Assembly: GCF_000715075.1 (NCBI RefSeq)
Contig: NC_134080.1
Coordinates: forward strand, 35,630,758-35,694,757
Direction: 5' to 3'
From: Nicotiana tabacum
Lineage: Eukaryota > Streptophyta > Magnoliopsida > Solanales > Solanaceae
Length of the DNA: 64,000 bases
Below the pieces are notes generated by a model, which did not search any database, was not told where the DNA came from, and saw nothing but the letters and a program-made list of their open reading frames with translations. Both the position numbers and the translations under genes were made by a program. Positions 57,155 to 64,000 of this stretch are shown here, piece after piece (position 1 is the stretch's first letter; each line of letters starts with the position of its first letter).

Positions 57155-60100
57155 TTACGCATAATATCTCTTGACTGCATCTGAATTGATAGCCATGTCG
57201 ACACATCCACCTTCGACATCTGTCAAACACAAGGCACCATTGGCCAAGACTCTGGTCACAATATAAGGCCCTTGCCAATTTGGGGCGAATTTGCCTTTCG
57301 CCTCGACCTGATGTGGGAGGATCTTCTTCAATACCTGCTGCCCTACTTCAAACTTCCTGGGGCGCACCTTTTTATTATACGTTCTTGCCATTCTCTTCTG
57401 GTACAGCTGACCATGGCACACTGCTGCCAATCTTTTCTCATCTATCAGGCTCAACTGTTCCAATCGAGCTTTGACCCATTCATCATCATCAATCCCGGCT
57501 TCAGCGACAATTCGGAGGGACGGAATTTCGACCTCCGCTGGTATCACGGCCTCAGTCCCATACACCAACAAATAAGGAGTTGTGCCTATGGAAGTCCGGG
57601 CGGTAGTGCGGTAGCCCAACAAAGCAAAGGGCAATTTCTCGTGCCACTGTCTGGACCCTTCCACCATTTTTCGCAGTATCTTCTTGATATTCTTATTGGC
57701 TGCTTCGACTGCTCCATTTGCCTTAGGACGATATGGGGTGGAATTGCGGTGTGTAATCTTGAATTGTTGGCATACCTCTCTCATCAAGCTGCTATTAAGA
57801 TTCGCACCGTTATCCGTGATGATCACTTTTGGGATCCCAAATCTGCAGATGATATGGGAGTGAATAAAGTCCACCACTGCCTTCTTGGTTACCGACTTGA
57901 AGGTTTTAGCCTCAACCCATTTGGTGAAGTAATCAATGGTCACTAGAATGAACCTGTGACCGTTGGATGCTGCTGGCTCGATGGGCCCGATGACATCCAT
58001 GCCCCAGGCCACAAACGGCCAAGGTGCTGACATCGTATGTAACTCTGTTGGCGGAGAATGAATCAAATCTCCATGTATCTGGCACTGATGGCATTTCCTC
58101 ACAAAAGTGATACAGTCGCGCTCCATGGTGAGCCAATAACACCCTGTTCGAAGGATCTTTCTTGCCAATACATATCCGCTCATGTGTGGTCCGCAAACTC
58201 CCGCATGTACCTCTTCCATAACCGTCATTGCTTGACTGGCATCTACGCATCTCAACAATCCCAAATCCGGGGTTCTTTTGTACAACACTCCTCCACTGAG
58301 GAAGAAACCATTCGACAAACGCCGAAGGGCTCTTTTTTGGTCTCCCGAGGCATGTTCTGGATATATCCCCATTCTGAGGTATTCCTTGATATCATGAAAC
58401 CAGGGTTCGCCATCTGCTTCTTCTTCTATGGTATTGCAGTAGGCGTGCTGATCACGGACTTGGATATGCAGAGGATCAACATACATTTTGTCAGGGTGGT
58501 GCAACATTGATGCTAAGGTGGCTAAGGCATCTGCAACCTCATTGTGAACTCTCGGGATGTGTTTGAACTTCACCGATCGAAATTGCTTGCTCAGATCATG
58601 CAAGCATTGTCGGTATGGTATGAGCTTTAGATCTCGTGTTTCCCATTCCCCCTGAATTTGATGTACCAAGAGGTCCGAGTCTCCCAAGACCAAGACGTCT
58701 TGGACATCCATGTCAGCAGCCAAGCGCAGACCCAGAATGCAAGCCTCATATTCGGCCATATTGTTAGTGCAGTAGAAGCGCAGTTGGGCCGTAACAGGAT
58801 AATGCCGTCCTGTTTCAGAAATGAGTACTGCCCCTATTCCAACCCCTTTTGCGTTTGCAGCTCCATCGAAGAAAAGCTTCCAACCTGATTCCTCGGGTAA
58901 TTCCAACTCATTCGTATGCATCACCTCTTCGTCAGGAAAATACGTTCTTAAGGGCTCGTATTTTTCATCAACGGGATTTTCTGCCAAATGGTCTGCCAGT
59001 GCCTGGGCTTTCATGGCCGTCCTTGTCACGTAGATGATATCAAATTCTGTGAGCAGAATTTGCCATTTTGCCAACCTCCCCGTGGGCATAGGTTTCTGAA
59101 AGATATACTTCAATGGGTCCAAGCGGGATATGAGATAAGTAGTATATGAAGACAGGTAGTGCTTCAACTTCTGAGCTACCCAAGTCAGGGCGCAGCATGT
59201 TTTCTCGAGTTGAGTGTACTTGACCTCATGCACTGTGAATTTCTTGCTAAGATAGTAGATGGCCTGCTCCTTCCTCCCTGTGTCATCATGTTGCCCCAGT
59301 ACACAACCAAATGAATTTTCCAAGACCGTCAGGTAAAGGATTAGGGGTTTCCCGGGCTTAGGCGGGACCAATACGGGTGGATTAGACAGATACCCTTTGA
59401 TTTGGTCGAAAGCCTCCTGGCACTCTGCCGTCCAACCTACTGCAGCATCCTTTCTCAGTAGCCGAAATATGGGCTCACAAGTTGCTGTGAGTTGAGCGAT
59501 GAACCTGCTGATATAATTGAGTCTACCCAGCAAGCTCATTACCTCTGTTTTGTTCCTTGGCGGTGGCAAATCTCGGATGGATTCAATTTTGGATGGGTCC
59601 AACTCAATCCCCCGTCGACTGACGATGAATCCTAGCAACTTCCCTGATGGAACCCCGAATGCGCATTTGGCCGGGTTAAGCTTGATATCATACCTCCGGA
59701 GTCTTTGGAAAAATCTCCTTAGGTCTGCTACATGGTCCTCCTGACGCCAAGATTTGATGATCACATCATCGACGTACACCTCAATTTCCTTGTGTATCAT
59801 GTCATGAAACACCGCAGTCATTGCTCGCATGTACGTTGCCCCGGCGTTCTTTAACCCGAACGGCATTACCCGATAGCAGTAGGTTCCCCATGGCGTAATA
59901 AACGCTGTCTTCTCAGCATCCTCTTCGTCCATTAGGATCTGATGATAACCCGCATAGCAATCCACAAAGGATCCGATCTCGCGCCCAGCGCAATTATCGA
60001 TCAGGATATGAATGTTGGGTAACGGGAAATTGTCCTTGGGACTTGCTTTGTTGAGATTGCGGTAGTCGACGCACACCCTGATTTTTCCATCCTTCTTTGG

Positions 60101-60607
60101 GACTGGTACCACATTGGCCAGCCACTCGGGATACCGAGTGACCCGAATGACCTTAGATTGTAATTGCTTAATCACCTCTTCTTTGATCTTTACACTCATT
60201 TCTGTTTTAAATTTCCTTAGTTTTTGCTTGACCGGAGGGTATGCCGGGTCAGTGGGCAATTTGTGAACCACTAAATCGGTGCTCAATCCAGGCATATCAT
60301 CATATGACCATGCAAAAACATCTTTGAATTCCCTGAGAGTTTCGATCAATTCTGCTTTGACATTCGGCTCAATGTGGATGCTAATTTTGGTCTCTTGGAT
60401 GTTATCAGCGTTTCCTAGGTTCACAGCCTCAGTGTCATTTAGGTTAGGCTTGGGTTTCTCTTCAAATTGGCATAGTTCTCGATTTATTTCTTCGAAGGCT
60501 TCCCTTTCGTCACATTCGGATTCATTATCACAAACGACCTCTTGCATCATTGAGTCAGATTCAGATTGATTTATTAGACTAGGTCGAAGATCCGTTGTGC
60601 ATGCCAT
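57155..60607 (-). CDS. Tat-lineage pol: RT, degenerate RNase H, archaeal-type RNase H, integrase
   Basis: An uninterrupted 1150-codon frame. RT occupies about residues 85-350 with CVDYRNLNKASPKD, MPFGLKNAGATY and the catalytic YVDD at 278-281. The usual gypsy RNase H (about 415-545) is weak: the first catalytic Asp is absent in LYLTVLENSFGCVLG, though the Glu (468) and last Asp (539) remain. A second, archaeal-type RNase H (575-700) keeps all four acidic residues: D581, E619, D643, D693. Integrase has HX6H (801, 808), CX2C (839, 842) and a D871, D932, E968 core with 35 residues between the last two, as expected. The frame is also open upstream to 60632, where a predicted splice acceptor joins it to gag-protease. 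There is no chromodomain. It encodes the enzymes for cDNA synthesis and integration. Confidence 0.95.
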   Translation of the reverse strand: MACTTDLRPSLINQSESDSMMQEVVCDNESECDEREAFEEINRELCQFEEKPKPNLNDTEAVNLGNADNIQETKISIHIEPNVKAELIETLREFKDVFAWSYDDMPGLSTDLVVHKLPTDPAYPPVKQKLRKFKTEMSVKIKEEVIKQLQSKVIRVTRYPEWLANVVPVPKKDGKIRVCVDYRNLNKASPKDNFPLPNIHILIDNCAGREIGSFVDCYAGYHQILMDEEDAEKTAFITPWGTYCYRVMPFGLKNAGATYMRAMTAVFHDMIHKEIEVYVDDVIIKSWRQEDHVADLRRFFQRLRRYDIKLNPAKCAFGVPSGKLLGFIVSRRGIELDPSKIESIRDLPPPRNKTEVMSLLGRLNYISRFIAQLTATCEPIFRLLRKDAAVGWTAECQEAFDQIKGYLSNPPVLVPPKPGKPLILYLTVLENSFGCVLGQHDDTGRKEQAIYYLSKKFTVHEVKYTQLEKTCCALTWVAQKLKHYLSSYTTYLISRLDPLKYIFQKPMPTGRLAKWQILLTEFDIIYVTRTAMKAQALADHLAENPVDEKYEPLRTYFPDEEVMHTNELELPEESGWKLFFDGAANAKGVGIGAVLISETGRHYPVTAQLRFYCTNNMAEYEACILGLRLAADMDVQDVLVLGDSDLLVHQIQGEWETRDLKLIPYRQCLHDLSKQFRSVKFKHIPRVHNEVADALATLASMLHHPDKMYVDPLHIQVRDQHAYCNTIEEEADGEPWFHDIKEYLRMGIYPEHASGDQKRALRRLSNGFFLSGGVLYKRTPDLGLLRCVDASQAMTVMEEVHAGVCGPHMSGYVLARKILRTGCYWLTMERDCITFVRKCHQCQIHGDLIHSPPTELHTMSAPWPFVAWGMDVIGPIEPAASNGHRFILVTIDYFTKWVEAKTFKSVTKKAVVDFIHSHIICRFGIPKVIITDNGANLNSSLMREVCQQFKITHRNSTPYRPKANGAVEAANKNIKKILRKMVEGSRQWHEKLPFALLGYRTTARTSIGTTPYLLVYGTEAVIPAEVEIPSLRIVAEAGIDDDEWVKARLEQLSLIDEKRLAAVCHGQLYQKRMARTYNKKVRPRKFEVGQQVLKKILPHQVEAKGKFAPNWQGPYIVTRVLANGALCLTDVEGGCVDMAINSDAVKRYYA

Positions 60608-60632
60608 GTCATTAGGACCAGTAAAAAGAGAA

Positions 60633-60809
60633 CTGTTCAGAAAGAAAACAAAACCAGAAATTAAAATGGGACAAAAGAAAAGAACTTTATTAAATTTGCA
60701 GGATAAAAAGGGTTCACACTTTTACAAAACGAAAGTAAAATTGGGATTACACCCTTGGATAATCCGATCAAACAAACAAACAAACAAAACATTAATCAAA
60801 GCCTACTAC
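60633..60809 (-). other. predicted intron joining gag-protease to pol
   Basis: On the minus strand a GT donor (60809, context CTTG|GTAGTA) overlaps the gag-protease stop, and an acceptor (TTTCTTTCTGAACAG, ending 60633) follows a T-rich tract. Removing 177 nt deletes the stop and joins the two frames in phase: exon 1 ends with TG of the Trp codon and exon 2 begins with T, giving Cys, followed by open frame into pol. Ogre elements are known to carry an intron between protease and RT. Confidence 0.7.
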
Positions 60810-63800
60810 CAAGACTCCCCTCGGACAGGGAGAGGAGTAATCGTCCAATTGTTGGTCTTGGCCTCAGGCCCCACAAATTGTATCTCTGCCCTGCTGGAAC
60901 CCTCTCCAGCTTCCACCATACTGACATCTGCGAATAGTCTCTCAAAACTCTGATTCAGGTCTTCATTTACACCGATCAAAGGTCCTCGAATCTTTGGGAT
61001 CGCTGACCCCTTGGCACTTGCTTTAACAAAAGACCTTGAGAGGCGTGGCACTGGTTTAGGCAGAAACCAGACCTTCTTCTTCATTCTTCGCGCCTCCTTC
61101 CTGTCTGCTGCGGTTGGTTTGAACCCCAACCCGAAGGTTTCCAGATTCTTAGGAAGGGAAACAGGTTGGACTATCCCTTGAAGTTCAACTCCCAGGCCTT
61201 TTCCCGGCACAAATCCGTTACCCAGCATCTCCGATACCATCATGACTGTTGCGGCAGCTACCCTAGGGTGCGGGATGATTTCTCCTTCAGAGATTTTGTT
61301 GGCCGACCCTGTATCGAGAATCTGGTAGACCCAAGGACCCTTGTCATCACTGGTCTCTATGAAAGGCACAATGATTCCGCCCATGGTGTATGTTGTATCC
61401 TCACCGTGCAACACGACCTCTTGTCTTTCCCACTCGAACTTCACTGTCTGATGTAGGGTGGAAGGCACCGCTTTAGCTGCGTGAATCCAGGGTCGTCCTA
61501 ACAGCAAGTTGTAAGATACCGTGGCGTCCAATACCTGGAATTCCATGGTAAACAGGACCGGGCCAATGGTTAGTTCAAGTACAACATCCCCCACAGTGGC
61601 TGTTCCGTTTCCGTCAAACCCTCGGACACAGATGCTATTCTCCCGGATTCTTCCACGGTCAATCTTTAACTGGTCCAGGGTGGACAATGGACAAATATTG
61701 GCGCTTGAGCCGTTATCCACCAATACTCGGGTTACCACCGAGTCTTCACATTTGACAGCTAGGTATAGAGCTTTGTTATGCTCCGTACCTTCCACCGGCA
61801 GGTCATCATCTGAGAATGTCACTCTGTTCACCTCGAAAATCTTGCTAGCAATGGTTTCCAGGTGGTTTACAGAAATCTCACTGGGTACATGAGCCTCGTT
61901 CAATATCTTTAACAGGGCCCGACGATGTTCCTCGGAATGGAGGAGTAATGACAATAGTGAGATCTGGGCAGGTGTTTTTCTCAGCTGCTCAACCACAGAA
62001 TAGTCTTGTACTTTCATCTTCCTCAGGAAGTCTTCAGCCTCTTCTTCTGACACTGGCTTCTTGGTTGCCACTGGGTTGGTTTTTCTTAACTCCGCCGGAG
62101 CAAAACATCGACCTGATCGAGTCAAACCTTGCGCTTCACAACTGACTTCTTCCACCTGTTTTCCTTGGTACGTTACCACTGCTTTTTCATATTTCCAGGG
62201 CACAGCCCTGCTGTCAAGCACAGGCAGTTGGACCACCGGCTTTATGGTCACCCGTTCTCTACATACCCCTTTCAACATGACTGCCGGTGTGGGCAGGATC
62301 CCTGGTATTACCAATTTGCTTGGCTCGGGTTTGCTTGTTATGACGGACGGGTTCTTCCCCCATATTACTACCGGCTTGACACCTTCTCCCTGCGACTGTA
62401 CATTTGTTCCTCCCCTGGTTAAGACTTCTTTTGGGGCAGCTTGGATCATCATCACTGTTTGTGAGGGTTTTCTTAATTCACCTCCCTCACACACCAACTC
62501 AATCATGTGAGCTTCGTGGTGCGCTGGCAGCGGGTTTTGGTTGATGTTAGGAGCCTCCGGTGTCTGGACCTCGATCTTATTGGTGTCAATAAGATCCTGT
62601 ATGGCATGCCTTAACTTCCAACACTTCTCGGTATCGTGCCCGAGCATCCCTGAACAGTATTCACAACTGATTGAACGGTCCAAATTCTGAGGCGGGGGAT
62701 TTGGTTCCCGAGTATGGACGGGACTAACCAAACCCAATTGTCGCAGCTTGTGGAACACAGCGGTGTAGGTTTCTCCCAGTTCGGTGAAGGTTCTTTGCTT
62801 CCGCAACCTGTCATTTCTGGCATCTGGATTTCCCCGGAAACCTGCCCCTGAAGGATTTCTATATGCCCTTGGTGGAGGGTAAGTGTTTTGTGGTGGTGCA
62901 TATATGTTCTGGGGAGCCGGTGCGCGCCATTGTGGGCGAACCGGGGGCTGAGTGTATATCTGGGCTTGGTGTACGGAACAATGCGGTTCTCGAGGTGGAT
63001 AGAAATTTTGTGGTGGGTTGTATGGATAGTTTGACCTGTGAGGCCTGGGTTGGTTGTAGTGTGGCCTGCCAGCCCTGGGCCAACTGCCTGCCTCGATCGT
63101 GGCAACCTCTTCTTTCTTTCTTCTTAGCGCACCTCCCGTGCCGCTTTGAATAGCCTGGGTTGTGGCCTTAAGTGCCGAATAGTTTAAGATCTTGTCCGAC
63201 CTCAAACCTTCTTCTATCATGACCCCTATTTTGACCACCTCGTTGAAAGATTTTCCAACCGTTGTCACCAAGTGACCAAAGTAGGTTGGATCCAATGTCT
63301 GCAAAAAGTAGTCTACCATCTCTCCCTCTCTCATGGGAGGATCGACCCTAGCTGCTTGTTCTCTCCAGCGGAACCCGAACTCGCGAAAACTTTCCCCGGG
63401 TTTCTTCCCAGTTCTCAATAACGTGAGACGGTCTGGGACTATCTCCAGATTGTATTGGAAATGACCTGCAAAAGCCTGCGCCAGGTCATCCCACGTGTAC
63501 CACCTGCTGAAATCCTGCCTGGTATACCATTCCAGTGCAGATCCGCTCAGACTTTGGCCGAAATAAGCTATCAACAGCTCATCCTTGCCTCCTGCCCCTC
63601 TCATTTTGCTACAGAATCCCCGTAAATGTGTCATGGGATCACCGTGCCCTTCATATAAATCAAACTTGGGCATATTGAACCCAGCCGGGAGTTGGACATC
63701 TGGGAAAGGGCACAGATCTTTGTATGCCACGCTGACTTGATTGCCCAGCCCGTGTAAGTTCCTGAAGGATTGCTCCAGGCTTTTGAACTTTCTCAACACT

Positions 63801-64000
63801 TCATCCTGTTCAGGGGCCTTAACCGGCTTCTCAACCTCTGCCGGGACTTCCAAATGGGGATTGTAAGCCTGTGGTTCGGGTGCATGGAATATAGGTTCAG
63901 GGGGATAGAATTGTGTATCGTGAGCCTGAAACAATGGCTCACTGGTCGTTCGTTGCAAAGGGGCCGATGCAGGTCCCACAAAAATGGGAATATTGGGTGT
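60806..64000 (-). CDS. Tat-lineage gag-protease polyprotein with G-patch-like segment (N-terminus off window)
   Basis: Open from the right edge to the TAG at 60806-60808; the real start is beyond 64000. Numbered from the GTG at 63979, the capsid-like gag lies at about 85-265 (FNMPKFDLYEGHGDP, GSALEWYTRQ, FREFGFRWREQAARV). A Pro/Tyr/Asn-rich linker follows to 395. A zinc-knuckle-like CX2CX5HX4C is at 439-453 (one residue longer than the classical spacing). The retropepsin-like protease lies at about 735-850 with VDNGSSANICP and LLLGRPWIHAAKAVPSTLH. A glycine-rich MLGNGFVPGKGLG motif at 918-930 looks like a G-patch. The C-terminus is basic, then acidic. It would form the particle and process the polyprotein. 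All frames are intact. Confidence 0.93.
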   Translation of the reverse strand, partial: TPNIPIFVGPASAPLQRTTSEPLFQAHDTQFYPPEPIFHAPEPQAYNPHLEVPAEVEKPVKAPEQDEVLRKFKSLEQSFRNLHGLGNQVSVAYKDLCPFPDVQLPAGFNMPKFDLYEGHGDPMTHLRGFCSKMRGAGGKDELLIAYFGQSLSGSALEWYTRQDFSRWYTWDDLAQAFAGHFQYNLEIVPDRLTLLRTGKKPGESFREFGFRWREQAARVDPPMREGEMVDYFLQTLDPTYFGHLVTTVGKSFNEVVKIGVMIEEGLRSDKILNYSALKATTQAIQSGTGGALRRKKEEVATIEAGSWPRAGRPHYNQPRPHRSNYPYNPPQNFYPPREPHCSVHQAQIYTQPPVRPQWRAPAPQNIYAPPQNTYPPPRAYRNPSGAGFRGNPDARNDRLRKQRTFTELGETYTAVFHKLRQLGLVSPVHTREPNPPPQNLDRSISCEYCSGMLGHDTEKCWKLRHAIQDLIDTNKIEVQTPEAPNINQNPLPAHHEAHMIELVCEGGELRKPSQTVMMIQAAPKEVLTRGGTNVQSQGEGVKPVVIWGKNPSVITSKPEPSKLVIPGILPTPAVMLKGVCRERVTIKPVVQLPVLDSRAVPWKYEKAVVTYQGKQVEEVSCEAQGLTRSGRCFAPAELRKTNPVATKKPVSEEEAEDFLRKMKVQDYSVVEQLRKTPAQISLLSLLLHSEEHRRALLKILNEAHVPSEISVNHLETIASKIFEVNRVTFSDDDLPVEGTEHNKALYLAVKCEDSVVTRVLVDNGSSANICPLSTLDQLKIDRGRIRENSICVRGFDGNGTATVGDVVLELTIGPVLFTMEFQVLDATVSYNLLLGRPWIHAAKAVPSTLHQTVKFEWERQEVVLHGEDTTYTMGGIIVPFIETSDDKGPWVYQILDTGSANKISEGEIIPHPRVAAATVMMVSEMLGNGFVPGKGLGVELQGIVQPVSLPKNLETFGLGFKPTAADRKEARRMKKKVWFLPKPVPRLSRSFVKASAKGSAIPKIRGPLIGVNEDLNQSFERLFADVSMVEAGEGSSRAEIQFVGPEAKTNNWTITPLPVRGESW

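Larger units (their letters stand above)
49494..64000 (-). mobile_element. Tat-lineage LTR retrotransposon, young-looking, 5' end off the right edge
   Basis: On the minus strand: gag-protease (uninterrupted), predicted intron, pol with RT, degenerate RNase H, archaeal-type RNase H and integrase (uninterrupted), a 3.4 kb 3' UTR with a 24-copy array, polypurine tract and a 4.26 kb 3' LTR. The gag-protease/intron/pol plan and second RNase H fit Tat/Ogre. Intact frames and homogeneous repeats suggest recent activity. Target bases on the left are GAATA (49489-49493); the partner lies outside the window. Confidence 0.93.

Noticed and set aside
57272..58510. Long plus-strand frames opposite pol
   Set aside because: Shadows of the intact minus-strand integrase frame; no independent domain.
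61166..63153. Plus-strand frames opposite gag-protease
   Set aside because: Antisense shadows of a GC-richer coding region.

Overview
The window is plant repeat DNA, almost entirely nested and broken LTR retrotransposons. It is most likely from a dicot, probably Solanaceae. I infer this from the combination of very long-LTR Ty3/gypsy Tat/Ogre-type elements, a Tekay/Del-type chromovirus and an upstream ORF that resembles DUF7745-type proteins I associate with nightshade annotations. No bacterial or organellar genes, tRNA, rRNA or CRISPR were seen. The only host-gene material recognised is a broken two-exon piece of an L-gulonolactone-oxidase-like gene.

Layout. 1-10354 is the 3' half of a Tat-lineage element on the + strand: the end of pol (archaeal-type RNase H and integrase, one internal stop), a 4.7 kb 3' UTR with several repeat arrays, including a 2.2 kb array of about 51 units that each carry an inverted pair of telobox-like motifs, and a 3.9 kb 3' LTR. 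10355-13830 is AT-rich non-coding DNA with internal direct repeats and one Tourist-like MITE. 13831-23512 is a decayed chromovirus (LTR, tRNA-iMet primer site, gag, protease, RT, RNase H, integrase, chromodomain, polypurine tract, LTR). It is followed by a rearranged extra gag piece, a partial LTR and a second primer site, to about 25103. 25104-30970 is mostly non-coding. It holds two hAT-type non-autonomous elements with exact 8-bp target duplications, a reversed relative of the first, and the oxidase fragment. 30971-35744 is a degenerate Ty1/copia element without a 3' LTR.

35745-47235 (- strand) is a second, different Tat/Ogre-type element reduced to 5' LTR, ORF1 (DUF7745-like), a truncated gag and part of the 3' LTR. 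47236-49493 (- strand) is the 3' end of another chromovirus, interrupted at 49494 by a third Tat element. This last one (49494-64000, - strand, running off the right edge) is the youngest-looking. It has a 4.26 kb 3' LTR, a 3' UTR with 24 almost identical 41-bp repeats, an uninterrupted 1150-codon pol and an uninterrupted gag-protease frame. The two frames can be joined by a predicted 177-nt intron that keeps the reading frame.

Within a Tat element, gag packages the RNA, the protease matures the polyprotein, RT and RNase H make cDNA, and integrase inserts it. The intron would set the gag-protease to pol ratio. The left and right Tat elements belong to one family: they share LTR segments, a TATA box, a post-TATA hairpin and 3' UTR motifs, yet carry unrelated tandem arrays.
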